Assembly: GCA_963921795.1 (NCBI GenBank)
Contig: OY997659.1
Coordinates: 52,386,995-52,450,994, forward strand
From: Nannobrachium achirus
Taxonomy: Eukaryota; Chordata; Actinopteri; Myctophiformes; Myctophidae
Direction of reading: 5' to 3'
DNA length: 64,000 bases
Shown: positions 21,322-33,948 of the stretch, piece after piece
Numbering within the stretch: position 1 is the first letter of the stretch
Layout of the letters: every line of letters begins with the position of its first letter
Notes under the pieces: generated by a model
What the model was told of the DNA's origin: nothing
The model's database searches: none
The model's input: the letters and a program-made list of their open reading frames with translations, nothing else
Translations under genes and position numbers: made by a program

Positions 21322-24300
21322 TAGAAAAATATTGTTCCTTCGAAACAATTGTGGGCTCGCTTCAAGCCAGAAAACAATGGCTATAAAAGTACAAAATGTC
21401 AAGATCGCAGGCAGTGCTCTCTTTGACGTTACTGACGTCAAAGATTGGTCCATTTTGTTCCAAAAATGTGTTGTGCAAAAGTTGACCCGCTGGTGGCGCT
21501 ATAACAGGCCAATGTAACAAGGGTGGTATCTGTTCCTTGACCTATTGGGAATGTGCTTGCAAGATTTCACGCACATTGCAGGCTGTGTTCATGATTTGAG
21601 GTGTTTTTGGCTTTGGCCACTTTATCGCTGCTTGCAGCTATATTCATTATTTTTTCTTTTGTGTGTGTGTGTGTGTGCACTTCATAGGCATATTAGATAA
21701 AGGTCCTTAGATTGTGTGTAGAATGTTTCATGCAAATTGCAAAAAAAAAATCCTAACGGGTTTAAGCGTTTCACAAACTGCTCAAAATGATATAGCGCCC
21801 CCCTTTGGCCAATTGGGGTAAGATTGGTTTTAGTGATATTTGGACTAACACTCTACATCTTTGCCAAATGCCATGAACATGTTACTTTGCATGTATGATT
21901 TAGAGGCAGAAGAATAATTTGCATAAAACTGCAATATTCATTGAATTTATTTAAAAAAGCATGTTTCAATTTTAAAGAAATCCGATCTGACAGATCTTTT
22001 GATATCGGTCCAAAGTTCACGTAAAAAAAGTTTTGTGCACGTGGAGCGAAAATTCCAGAATAAAAGCGGGTTTACGCGTTTTACAAACTGCTCAAAATGG
22101 CGGAAAATTGAAGGGCAGAGCTTACTTAACAACGACACAGATGTCTTCCGCTCGAGTCAAAGCACGCGTGTAACAAGTTGCATGTCTTCAAACGAAATGA
22201 GTCATGACTTATGCCCGTTTGACGTTTGAATTTTCAAACGCTTCGTATAGCGCCACCCTTTGGCCGATTGGAATAAGATTGGTTGCAGTGATATTTTGAC
22301 TAACCCTCTACATCTTTGCCAAATGCCATGAACGTGTAACTTTGCATGTATGATTTAGAGGCAAAAGAATAATTTGCATAAAACCGCAATATTGATTGAA
22401 TTATTAAAAAATTATATTTCACTTTAAAAAAAATCTGGTTGATCAATCTGACCGTATTGGTCCAAAGTTCATGTGAAAAAAGTTTCGTGCGCGTAACGAA
22501 AAAAACCCAGGAGGAGATAGATTTTTACTGTTTTTCATATAATTCCGAATTGTGGGAGACCTAAAGGTCAGAGGTCAAAAGTTAGAGGGTAAAAGTTGTT
22601 CGGCATGAGGAGACGCATAAGTGTTTAAAGGTTTCATGGCTGTATGTATAACACAGCATGAGCTATACCTGTTCAAAGATCGCACTTTCGAAGGCTTCCT
22701 ACAGCGCCACCATTTGGCCGATTGCTATAGAAAATAATAGCACACTTCGCCACTGTAAACTGAACACATTGATGTTTTTATTTTCATTTTCTCACTAAGT
22801 ATGTAGGAGTAGAAAGGAACCGAAATCCCGTCTACTGTTGATTGCCTGCCTGATAGATAAACTAGAAAAATATTGTTCCTTCGAAACAATTGTGGGCTCG
22901 CTTCAAGCCGGAAAACAATGGCTATAAAAGCACAAAATGTCAAGATCGCAGGCAGTGCTCTCTTTGACGTTACTGACGTCAAAGATTGGTCCATTTTGTT
23001 CCAAAAATGTGTTGTGCAAAAGTTGACCCGCTGGTGGCGCTATAACAGGCCAATGTGAGAAGGTTGGTATCTGTTCCTTGACCTATTGGGAATGTGCTTG
23101 CAAGATTTCACGCACATCCCAGGCTGTGTTCATGATTTGAGGTGTTTTTGGCTTTGGACACTTTATCGCTGCTTGCAGCTATATTTATTATTATTATTTT
23201 ATATTTTTTTTGTGTGCACTTCATAGGCATGTTAGATAAAGGTCCTTAGATTGCGTGTAGAATGTTTCATGCAAATTGCAAAAAAAATCCTAGAATAAAA
23301 ACGGGTTTAAGCGTTTTACAAACTGCTCAAAATTATATAGCGCCCCCCTTTGGCCATTTGGGGTAAGATTGGTTTCAGTGATATTTGAACTAACCCTCTA
23401 CACTATTTTGTCATGAAAATGTGACATTGCATGTATGTTTTAGAGGCAGAAGAATAATTTGCATAAAAATGCAATATTGTTTGAATTATTTAAAAAAGCA
23501 TGTTTCAATGTTAAAGAAATCCGATCTGACAGATCTTTAGATATCGGTCCAAAGTTCACGTAAAAAAAGTTTTGTGCACGTGACGCGAAAATTACAGAAT
23601 AAAAGCGGGTTTGCGCGTTTTACAAACTGCTCAAAATGGCGTAAAATCGAAGGGCGGAGCTTACTTAACAACGACACAGATGTCTTCCGCTTGAGTCAAA
23701 AAGCATGCGTGTAACAAGTTGCATGTCTTCAAACGAAACGAGTCATGACTTGTGCCCGTTTGAAGTTTGAATTTTCAGACGCTTCGTATAGCGCCCCCCT
23801 TTGGCCGATTGGAATAAAATTGGTTTCAGTGATACTTTGACTCCACACATCTTTGCCAAATGCCATGAACGTGTAACTTTGCATTTATGATTTAGAGGCC
23901 GAAGAATAATTTGCATAAAACCGCAATATTGATTTAATTATTAAACAATTATATTTCACTTAAAAAAAAATCTGGTTGATCAATCTGACCGTATTGGTCC
24001 AAAGTTCATGTGAAAAAAGTTTTGTGCACTTGACAAGAAAATCCCAGGAGGAGATAGATTTGTACTGTTTTTCATATAATTCCGAATTGTGGGAGACCTA
24101 AAGGTCAGAGGTCAAAAGTTAGAGGGTAAAAGTTGTTCGGCATGAGGAGACGCATAAGTGTATACAGGTTTCATGGCTGTATGTATAACACAGCATGAGC
24201 TATACCTGTTCAAAGATCGCACTTTCGAAGGCTTCCTACAGCGCCACCATTTGGCCGATTGCTATAGAAAATAATAGCACACTTCGCCACTGTAAACTGA

Positions 24301-25503
24301 ACACATTGATGTTTTTATTTTCATTTTCTCACTAAGTATGTAGGAGTAGAAAGGAACCGAAGTTTTTTGATACTTGCACTGACTGCCTGCCTAGTATAGA
24401 AATAATGTTTCATGCAAATTGCTAAAAAAATCCTAACGGATTTAAGCGTTTCACAAACTGCTCAAAATGATATAGCGCCCCCCTTTGGCCAATTGGAGTG
24501 AGATTGGATTTCGTGATATTTGGACTAACACTCTACATCTTTGCCAAATGCCATGTTACTTTGCATGTATGATTTAGAGGCAGAAGAATAATTTGCATAA
24601 AACTGCAATATTCATTGAATTATTAAAAAAGCATGTTTCAATTTAAAAAAAAAATCCGATCTGACAGATCTTTAGATATTGGTCCAAAGTTCACGTAAAA
24701 AAAGTTTTGTGCACGTGGAGCGAAAATTCCAGAATAAAAGCGGGTTTACGCGTTTTACAAACTGCTCAAAATGGCGGAAAATCGAAGGGCGGAGCTTACT
24801 TAACAAAGACACAGATGTCTTCCGCTCGAGTCAAAGCACGCGTGTAAGCAAGTTGCATGTCTTAAAACGAAACGAGTCATGACTTATGCCCGTTTGAAGT
24901 TTGAATTTTCAAACGCTTCGTATAGCGCCCCCCTTTGGCCGATTGGACTAAAATTGGTTTCAGTAATACTTTGACTAACCCTCTACATCTTTGCCAAATG
25001 CCATGAACGTGTAACTTTGCATGTATGATTTAGAGGCCGAAGAATAATTTGCATAAAACCGCAATATTGATTGAATTATTAAAAAATTATATTTCACTTT
25101 AAAAGAAATCTGGTTGATCAATCTGACCGTATTGGTCCAAAGTTCATGTGAAAAAAGTTTCGTGCGCGTAACGAAAAAAACCCAGGAGGAGATAGATTTT
25201 TACTGTTTTTCATATAATTCCAAATTGTGGGAGATCTAAAGGTCAAAGGTCAAAAGTCAGAGCGTAAAAGTTGTTCGGCATGAGGAGACGCATACGTGTA
25301 TACAGGTTTCATGGCTTTACCTCAAACACAGCATGAGCTATACCTGTTCAAAGTTCGCACTTTCGAAGGCTTCCTACAGCGCCACCATTTGGCCGATTGC
25401 TGTAAAAAGTAATAGCACACGTCGCCACAGTAAGCTGAACACATTGATGTTTTTATTTTCATTTTCTCACTAAGTATGTAGGAGTAGAAAGGAACCGAAG
25501 TTT
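21322..25503. repeat. Large tandem/segmental repeat, three ~1.1-1.5 kb units
   Basis: A block from TAGAAAAATATTGTTCCTTCG (21,323) recurs at 22,864 (period about 1,541). A second module starting AATGTTTCATGCAAATTGC is at 21,722, 23,261 and 24,404, and each ends in a conserved segment with CACTAAGTATGTAGGAGTAG (ends ~22,830, ~24,362, ~25,503). Recurrent cores are TATAGCGCC(C/A)CC..TTTGGCCGATTGG and CAGCGCCACCATTTGGCCG. No protein-coding domain is recognised. It looks like tandemly duplicated copies of one non-coding transposon. Confidence 0.8.
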
Positions 25504-25540
25504 TTTGATACTTGCACTGACTGCCTGCCTAGTATAGAAA

Positions 25541-27585
25541 CTAGAATTGACAGAGTCAATTTTGACAAGTGTGCCTGCAGCTCGCTAAATGCACGACCTC
25601 GTGCGGCGGTTTGGACCGCGAGACCGTCCGCCGAGTCGTCTGCGTTTCGTTTTGAGAGGGTCGGTCCCCCTGAAAAACGCGTTCTGGCACGAAACGGTTA
25701 CGTTTCGCGCGTTTGTGACGCCCCCTAGGGGTCGAAGTGGAAATGCTTTTGGGGATCCGTTGAGTATGCCACCCCCGACCTGTGGTTGAAATTCGGTGTC
25801 GACTCGACCTATTGTTTGTGATTTATGGCTATCGTTTGCCAAACGTGCCCCTCCCGCTAACTTTGGAAGCACGTTACGAATGAACGGTATAGACTATCGA
25901 AATATCCTTTGACTATGTTTATCGCGTGGCTTCATAGATCACGTGTACCGGTTTTTAAGACATTTGAAGAAAATATGTAGGAAAAGGAGCAAAAAGTGTG
26001 TTTCGGAGAAAATTCAAGATGGCGGAAAATCTATCCTGGCGCAAATGGGCGTGGCCTATATGGGGAGATGCGTCTTGGCCCAAGGAATCCGGGGAAAAAA
26101 TAAGTTTAATTTTCCGACCTACGGTTCAACAGTTACAGGCCAAAACGTACACTGGGCTGTTATAGCGCCACCATGAGGCCAAATGACGCTATTATTTTTT
26201 ATTTATTCCTTGTAATCATTATGAACCTCCTCTCTGAGTCTTGAAACTGTAGCCCCTATGGTTTGCGAGAGAAAAATTATTGAATGCGATTCCCATTATA
26301 AGTCAATGGGGACAGGTAAGGGTTAATTAATTTCTTAATAAATTCATATCAATTAAACTATAGAACCTTTCTCTTAGCAAGTTGATAGCACACGATTCCC
26401 GCGTAAGCCGGTCGATTTGACATATGGCGCGAGTGTGTGGTGCAAAAATTGTGGGAGGAGTAGCGTGCCAAACTTTGGGGAAATACATGTGTGTGTGTGT
26501 CCATGTCTGGCTTAAGTATGAGTGATAACAATAAGTCTGCCCATGCTATGCATAGGCACACTTAACTAGAATTGACAGAGTCAATTTTGACAAGTGTGCC
26601 TGCAGCGCGCTAAATGCGCGACCCCGTGCGGCGGTTCGGACCGCGAGACCGTCCGCCGAGTCGTCCGCGTTTCGTTGTGAGAGGGTCGGTCCCCGTGAAA
26701 AACGCGTTCTGGCACGAAACGGTTACCTTTTGCGCGTTTGTGACGCCCCCTAGGGGTCGAAGTGGAAATGCTTTTGGGGATCTGTTGAGTATGCCACCCC
26801 CGACCTGTGGTTGAAATTCAGTGTTGACTCGACCTATTGTTTGTGAGTTAGGGCAATTTTTTGCCAAACGGGCCCCTCCCGCTAACTTTGGAAGCGCGTT
26901 ACGAACGAACGGTACGAACTATCGAAATATCCTTTGACTATGTTTATCGCGTGGCTTCATAGATCATGTGTACCGGTTTTTAAGACATTTGAAGAAAATA
27001 TGTAGGAAAAGGAGCAAAAAGTGTGTTTTGGAGAAAATTCAAGATGGCGGAAAATCTACCCATACGCAAATGGGCGTGGCCTATATCAGGAGATGCGTCT
27101 TGACCCAAGGAATCCAGGGAAAAAATAATTTTAATTTTCCGACCTACGGTTCAAAAGTTACGGGGCAAAACGTAAAGTTGGCAATTATATCGCCACCATG
27201 AGGCCGAGTGATGTAATTATTTTTTGATTAATTCTTACAATCATTATGAACCTCCTCTCCAAGTCTTGAAACTGTAGCCCCTATGGTTTGCGAGAGAAAA
27301 ATAATTGAATGCGATTCCCATTATAAGTCAATGGGGAAAATTAATTCACTAATAAATTAATATCAATTAAACTATAGAACCTTTCTCTTAGCAACTTACT
27401 AGCACACCATTCCCGCGTAAGCCGGTCGATTTGACATATGGCGCGAGTGTCTGGTGCAAAAACTGTGGGAGGAGTAGCGTGCCAAACTTTGGGGAAAAGT
27501 ATGGACAGAAAGAAAGACCTAAATAAATATGAGCGAGAACAATAAGTGTCCCATGCTATGCATAGGCACACTTAATAATGACAAT
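25541..27585. repeat. Tandem pair of ~1,025-bp units
   Basis: ACTAGAATTGACAGAGTC at 25,541 recurs at 26,566, and the two units align throughout. The units begin with a GC-rich segment (GCGGTTTGGACCGCGAGACC) and contain GCGCCACCATGAGGCC, like the 21-25 kb units. The small frames in the two copies (66 and 77 residues) are similar but match no family known to me. Confidence 0.8.
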
Positions 27586-27667
27586 ATCTAAAGTGTGCTC
27601 GCCTTATAGGCGAGCCCACAATAATGACAATATCTAAAGTGTGCTCGCCTTATAGGCGAGCCCACAA
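27583..27667. repeat. Duplicated TAATGACAATATCTAAAG + GGCGAGCCCAC motif
   Basis: ATAATGACAATATCTAAAG-TGTGCTCGCCTTATAGGCGAGCCCACA occurs twice in tandem. It contains the hairpin CTCGCCTTATAGGCGAG. The same terminus flanks the 61.24-62.70 kb insertion. Confidence 0.8.
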
Positions 27668-27966
27668 TGAACCATCAAGATCTGCTTTAAAGTAAACAAA
27701 AATCTATAAACACCCTTTCAGGAACTAATTTTCTAATTTACAAACAGCCATGCCTCTCTGCATTTTGCATTAGCACTTAGACTGTCAGTGTCAGTCGAAA
27801 TTGCCTATCCTCGTTAGAGAAATGCATAGCAATATAATGATACAGAATATTGTGTTACATGTCCCCAACGGGCCAGGCTTGGAGGCAAAGACTATGTTTG
27901 CGCCTGTGTGTGTGTGCGCGTGCGTGCATTTGAAAATAGGCTTATCCAAATTCTACTTTTGTCTAT

Positions 27967-28842
27967 GAGTATATGAACGCATAATTGCGACCGTAGGTCG
28001 CATTTACTATCAAACCCTGCACAAAGTGTAAGTCAGTCCGTCAGTCAGTCTGTCTGTCACACCTCACACGTCACACTCTTGCCCTGCTCATATCTCCGCA
28101 ACCGTTGCCCCGATCCATGCCAAATTTTGCACACACCTTCCTTACCTGCCAAACTACAACCTCCAAGGTCCCCCGGAGCTCCAGGGACCCCCAGGTCCCT
28201 GGGGGACCCCCAGATGTAAAAAATGACCAAATGTGCTAAACTGACCAAATGACCACCCCCACGGGGCTGCTCACGGGGAATTCCCGGGGACCACCCACTC
28301 CTGGTGCTCCAGAACGGATGCAAAAGTGGTGGCGCCCCCAGTGGAGGACCCCCTACACTGCAGCTCACATAAAATGCCGTAACTCCGGCTAGGAGCGACC
28401 GGGACAGCCGGGGCCGGTACCTATTCGTCCGCCTTGCCGGCGCGGAGACCCCACCCCTCATTTCTCACATGGCCCTCTTCTAGCGCCACCATGAGGCCGA
28501 TTCTTGCAAAACACATTTTTGGACACTGCTCCTACAATTTTTGCCCTAAAATCACGCAAATCGGTACACAGTATGTCTACACTCATCCCATCAACATGAA
28601 TCTCTCCCATATAGCGCCACCTCCAGGCCGATTTTTAAAAACACATTTTTGGACACTGCTCCTACAGATTTTGCCCTAAAATCACGAAAATCACTACACA
28701 GTATGTCTACACTCATGTCATCAACATGGCTCAGGAAGATTTTGGCAAAACACATTTTTGCCCTATTTGTGGAGATAAGTGACCTACGGTCGCTTCTCTC
28801 CCGATTAGGGAGTGTTACTGGTAGAGTATATGAACGCATAAT
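27967..28842. mobile_element. 838-bp insertion flanked by 19-bp direct repeats
   Basis: GAGTATATGAACGCATAAT occurs at 27,967-27,985 and 28,824-28,842. The enclosed DNA begins TGCGACCGTAGGTCGCA and ends with a hairpin (GTGACCTACGGTCGC) then GATTAGGGAGTGTTACTGG. A GTCC/GTCT-rich 5' part and a GCGCCACCATGAGGCC duplication (28,487; 28,612) lie inside. A 19-bp target duplication would suit target-primed retrotransposition better than a cut-and-paste element. Class uncertain. Confidence 0.6.
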
Positions 28843-29037
28843 AGAGTGGGGACAATAATTTTCAGTGTTGCTCAGTGTTTTCTGAGATTTCCCCCCAGAT
28901 AGTGTTGACTGGCAGTCTATGGTCCATTTGTTCATTTGATCATTTCAATACATTTCACGAATTTCAGGAAGATGTGTCTCACCGGCACCATGCCACTACC
29001 GTGATGGTGGCGATGGGAGTGATTGTGGTTGTGGTGG

Positions 29038-29559
29038 GGTATCGTCAGGGACATGCTGGGCCCCTGATTCAGTCCGGGAAAAAGAGTTGGAGAGGCCCTC
29101 ATTGCGCGCTATAGAGAGAGATCTCTACTTTGCCATTTCAGATCATGACAAGTGACAAGCTAGTGGGCTAATTACATGAGTTATATTTCGTCGTTGTCGG
29201 GTGGAAACCTTGTATATTCAAAACCGTTTGTTTTGTATTTATCATTTTAAAAATGATTTAAACTAGTGAAAACAGCGGATCTAGATCTGCTGTTTTCACT
29301 ACTTTTGTGTGAAGGCCTTGTATGATGAAGCAGGGCTTTGCTTTGCGAATAAATCTACAAATTTGAAACTTGGAGATACAAAGTTTCTGCCCGACAGTGA
29401 CAAGTTACTTTGTTGGCCATCCAGCCCCAAAAATGGAACGAAGGCAGACATTTTATTTTTAATTTTTTCCAAATGGCCGGCCTGGACCGGCCGGGAATGA
29501 ACCAGCCGTTCGGGAGTTGTCCCGCTTTTCCCAATGGCCAGCACGTCCCTGGGTATCGT
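29038..29559. mobile_element. hAT-like element, CAGGGACGTGCTGG family, copy C
   Basis: The element (29,046-29,551) lies in reverse orientation to copy B: CAGGGACATGCTGGGCCC to GGCCAGCACGTCCCTG. It has a perfect 8-bp target duplication GGTATCGT. Its hairpin (29,264-29,300) has collapsed to the outer stem. Confidence 0.95.
29264..29300. repeat. Collapsed dispersed hairpin
   Basis: TAGTGAAAACAGCGGATC directly joined to GATCTGCTGTTTTCAC (sharing GATC); the inner ~40 bases are missing, which is the deletion expected from hairpin slippage. Confidence 0.85.
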
Positions 29560-29830
29560 AGTCTAGAATAAACCCTTCCAAACTGCCACCCATCAAATTG
29601 CAACTTCCAGTTCATTCAGCTTTATTGTAGTGTATAATATAAATACAATCAAATAGTTGGACCCTGGCTCGTGTGGGTTTAAATGAATGGGATATCGGTT
29701 GTTGTAATTCCTTCCTCTGCCTCCCATGCTCTGGATTCAGGGCTAAGTGATTGTATTTTGCAATAATCGGGTACAAACCTGTGGAATAAATCATCAACAG
29801 TCGGTTGGGATTCCTTGCACTAATGTGGAT

Positions 29831-30214
29831 TTTGGCCATGTAGTTCTTTTGGAGTTGTCATCGGGTGAAGGCAGAGTAGTGCTGCTTTTTGGTGACACTT
29901 AAAATGGATCTACAAGCTCACAGCGTGCCACCATGCAACACTTTGTGAGCTTGTAGATCTGTAGATTTAAAAATTACTTCAGGTACTTTAAGTACATTCT
30001 GATGCCAACACAATACTTTTACTCAAGTACCTTTTGAATTCCAGGCTTTTACTTGTAACAAAGTATTTCTATGTTGCAGTATTGATACTTAAATTACTTA
30101 AGCAACGAATGTGAGTATTTTTTTTTCCCACCACTGTACAATGACACATGACAAAAAGCTTCAATTGTATTATGAATAGCACATTTAATCAATTGCATCT
30201 GTGGTAGGCATCAC
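29831..30214. repeat. Direct repeat, copy 1
   Basis: From TTGGCCATGTAGTTCTTTTGG to GCATCTGTG.TAGGCATCAC it is repeated at 30,730-31,100. Each copy carries a dispersed hairpin and a segment resembling terminal parts of fish hAT elements (ACTTTTACTCAA, CCACCACTGTAC). Confidence 0.85.
29905..29963. repeat. Dispersed hairpin copy
   Basis: GGATCTACAAGCTCACAGCG...CTTTGTGAGCTTGTAGATC, loop TGCCACCATGCAACA. Confidence 0.9.
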
Positions 30215-30232
30215 TATGTCACTATGAATGAC

Positions 30233-30267
30233 ATGACAAGACAAGACAAGACAAGACAAGACAAGAC
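30233..30267. repeat. (ACAAG)n microsatellite
   Basis: Seven GACAA units. The interval 30,290-30,720 has no convincing gene; 30,600-30,710 is similar in reverse complement to 46,830-46,935. Confidence 0.9.
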
Positions 30268-30729
30268 ATGTTTTTAATATTAATTGTTATTGTCGAATGT
30301 TTAAGCATGTTCTAATCACAAACTTTACTTTACTTCAAATCATTTTCATTCTGAAATGGAGGTTTCATGTCACTGCAGACAGGCTCTGCTGCTGTAGAGT
30401 TCAGACTACAAGTGACTACAAGAACACAGCTGTGTGGGATGACATCACAGCCTTTCTGTCCTATTGGTTGGCAGTTGAACCCTGCCCTCCTGTCTCATCA
30501 AGGCTCCCCGTTGCAGCTTGGGTGCTCTGCCTACAACTTGCTCTGTGCTTGCACTATGCAAGTCCTTTGGTGCTCTATGGCTGCACTCACATAGTAAGAA
30601 CTTTTGTTCTTTCAAAGTTGGATGCTCTTTCAAAGTTGGATCAAAGTCTCTTCGAAAGAAGAATACATTTCCCACAATGCTTTACGGGAAGTGGGCGATT
30701 CTACTAGAGAAGGAAGCAGATATGGTATT

Positions 30730-31100
30730 TGGCCATGTAGTTCTTTTGGAGTTGTCATCGGGTGAAGGCAGAGTACCTGCTGCTTTTTGGTGACACGTAA
30801 AATGGATTTACAAGTTCACAGCGTGCCACCATGCGACACGTTGTGAGCTTGTAGATCTGCTTTTAAAAAAAGTTACTTTAGGCACTTGAAGTACATTCTG
30901 ATGCCAACGCTAATACTTTTACTCAATAAATGTTGAATTCCAGGCTTTTACTTGTAACAAAGTATTTGTATGTTTCAGTATTGATACTTTAATTTAAGCA
31001 ATGAATTTGAGTATTTTTTCCACCACTGTACATGACAAAAAGCTTACATTTTATTATGAATAGCACATTTAATCAATTGCATCTGTGTAGGCATCACTGC
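30730..31100. repeat. Direct repeat, copy 2
   Basis: Second copy of 29,831-30,214, period about 899, with small deletions. Confidence 0.85.
30803..30860. repeat. Dispersed hairpin copy
   Basis: GGATTTACAAGTTCACAGCG...CGTTGTGAGCTTGTAGATC. Changes in this copy relative to 29,905 fall partly in the loop. Confidence 0.9.
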
Positions 31101-31187
31101 CACTATGTATGACATGTGAAGAAATAGTTGTAATATTCATTGTTATTGTCGAATGTTTACTGTGACACATACATACACATATATGTG

Positions 31188-31468
<281 letters not shown>

Positions 31469-31952
31469 GATGGCAGAAGACACTCTTTGGGACCAGACAT
31501 TCCCCAAGGGAGATAAATATATATCATGATCAAAGTTGATGACACAGACATCACTGTGATATCACACTAACAGAATCACTTTTATGCCCATATATGGAGT
31601 TCCCTGTCATCAATATTAATGATGCCCTGTTAGAGAGATCCCTTTATGACCTTTATTGAAGGATAAAGCCCTTGAGATGTAGCATCTCATTTTAGAGAGG
31701 GTCCATATTGAACAAACACAGAACAATACATGACATTACAGTACATACAGTAACACAGTAACACAATACATCCATACAAACACACAAGACAGGGTCTCTC
31801 CGATAGGTTCGCCGCTCCCACCCCACCAATTCAACCCGTACATGTATTCCACATCAGCAAAAGAAAACTAAGGCAAAAAGCAGAAAACAAAACAAAATTA
31901 GAAGCATGAGCATGGTGTTTGAAGGTGAGTGAGAAGAGATTCTTTGAACAGG

Positions 31953-32123
31953 TTAAAGGCCTCTCCATACTTTGACCGAAAAAGGTCAAAAGGTCCTTTT
32001 CTACCATAAAATTATATCCCTCGGGACTTCTGAAAAGCATTGGACCGAACGAGAGTTCGGAAATTTGCACGTCGGAAAACACAACTCACCGAACATTTCG
32101 GTCGAAGTATGGAGAGGCCTTTA
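31953..32123. mobile_element. 167-bp palindromic MITE, AAGGCCTCTCCATAC ends
   Basis: AAGGCCTCTCCATACTTTGACCG at the left is inverted at the right (CGGTCGAAGTATGGAGAGGCCTT), with TA on both sides. This is consistent with a Tc1/mariner-type TA duplication. No coding capacity. Confidence 0.8.
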
Positions 32124-32269
32124 GGGAGGAAATTGATCTTAGAGAGCTTGTGTAGCCGGTCTGGGCCTACATTCTAGCAGACCCTCGCTACTGCTCTGCG
32201 TTGTGTTTAGAAGATGATGATGAGGAGACTCAGTGCTCACGTTAGCCGAAACTGTGGCGTGATTTATTT

Positions 32270-32900
32270 CTGCACAGAAATAACAAAGAAATAACGCACC
32301 AGCATTAATACAGGTCATCTGCAGAACACCAGTCTCCTCACAGACAGGTTAGAAGTGAGTTTACACAATATTCATATAGGTTCACAGTAATTCACATTAA
32401 TCCAAAACACAGATACACATCACAACAGTAGTCCTGACCTACACATTACAATTGCATCTGAAATTAATACACCACCGGCTAAGTGACAATTTTTTATAGT
32501 AAAGTAAATAAAACAATAAAAGAAATACAGTACAAAACACAATAGACCAACATAAAGAGATAAAGGGAGCAACAGAAACATACCTGCACAGAAATAACAA
32601 AGAAATAATGCACCAGCATTAATACAGTTCATCTGCAGCACACCAGTCTGTGAAGGAAAGACGACCATTAACTATGCTGCATGCAGCTGTGAGTCCTCAC
32701 AAATAGTCCTAAACAGTTTACCGCTAAAACACTCAAACTGTTGCCCAAAAAACACCCAGTAACACATAGATGCATTAGGAACTCGTTTTTGACATTTTAC
32801 TTTGATTATATCACCTTAAATTTACTTTAGAACCGAAATCATAAGAGAGACAAATATAAACAAGCTCACCTCCTCACAGACAGGTTAGAAGTGAGGAAGA
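32270..32900. repeat. Interspersed direct repeats
   Basis: CTGCACAGAAATAACAAAGA and the following ~50 bases occur at 32,272 and 32,583. CTCACAGACAGGTTAGAAG occurs at 32,338 and 32,874. These are probably fragments of one duplicated element. 32,900-33,200 has no recognised feature. Confidence 0.7.
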
Positions 32901-33204
32901 GGGAAGAACACACACAGGTAAGGTGACACTAGACAGGACGTGACTACTTCAAAATAAAATAAAACTCCCAAAACGGTCTACTGTGGAAACTATTTACAAA
33001 ATAAGAGTGACAATAAATAATAAAGGAAAAATACAATAAAACGCGAGGGATTCTTGGTGGAATGCATAAAGACTGTATATCTTACATACCTGCTACACTT
33101 GGTAGGTCATTCCAATCGGACGGGCTTTGAATTTAAATGCGCGTCGGCCACATACCACATACACATAACATTATTTTGTTAACCTTTCACTCTTTGACCT
33201 TTTC

Positions 33205-33482
33205 ACTTGTAATTAATCTGCTCTTTTTCCCCTCTACACCAAACCTCTTTGCCGAAAATAGACAATCTACAAGGTCAAATGCCTCGCAGTGCGAGGCGGT
33301 GTGAGCTTGTAGATCTGCTATTTTTGGCTAAAGTTCTCAGAATATGGATGTTAGGGTTCAAGTGGTTAATATAAAAAAAAGGAGAAAAAACGTTTCTATC
33401 ACACAAAGATTTGAAGGACCCCCTACAGTAACTCTGAGGACCCCCTAGGGGTCCTGGACCCCCTGTTGAAGACCCCTGGTCT
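33205..33482. mobile_element. hAT MITE fragment related to 720-1145 (reverse)
   Basis: Ends CCCCCTGTTGAAGACCCCTGG, matching the terminus of the 728-1137 element, and contains CCTCTACACCAAA.CTCTTTGCC. It carries a full dispersed hairpin. The far terminus is not clear. Confidence 0.7.
33254..33326. repeat. Dispersed hairpin copy
   Basis: GAAAATAGACAATCTACAAGG...GCTTGTAGATCTGCTATTTTT with inner stem TGCCTCGCA / TGCGAGGCGG. Confidence 0.9.
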
Positions 33483-33784
33483 AAAATATACTTCAGTATA
33501 AAAACTGTAGTGTTACTGCTCATAGTGACGTGAGCAGCAGTGTTTTACACGTCAACCTATTTCCAACAGTAAGCCAGGATAGGCAGGCATGCATACGCCT
33601 CAAGTTGGGTCAAAAATCAAACCTCGGTTCGAAGTGAAGCGGTGAACTTTTATTCTATGTATTCTAGCGCTATGAACTCTGTGATCTATACATTCTTCCA
33701 ATTCTGAATGAATGAATGATTTTATCTGGAGGGCCGAATTGTCATGTGAAGCTTGACCAATCCTCAAAGTATCCAATCATCAGA

Positions 33785-33948
33785 CCGGGACGGAAATTAC
33801 ACACATATTCTGGACGTACGGGACAGATAAAACCTGTTCATTCTGGACTGAAATGACCATATATGGACATGAACGGGACACATATATTCTGGATGTACGG
33901 GACAGATAAAACCTGTTCATTCTGGACTGGAATGACCATATATGGACA
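33785..33948. repeat. ~76-bp tandem duplication with CCATATATGG
   Basis: GGGACAGATAAAACCTGTTC...GACCATATATGGACA occurs twice, adding two more CArG boxes. Confidence 0.85.

Noticed and set aside
25585-26867. Paired 85-95-residue minus-strand frames as a duplicated gene
   Set aside because: Both lie in the GC-rich part of a non-coding 1,025-bp repeat; the opposite strand is equally open and no family is recognised.
30297-30707. 136-residue frame as an exon
   Set aside because: No recognisable domain, overlaps segments repeated at 46.8 kb, and two other frames are equally open.
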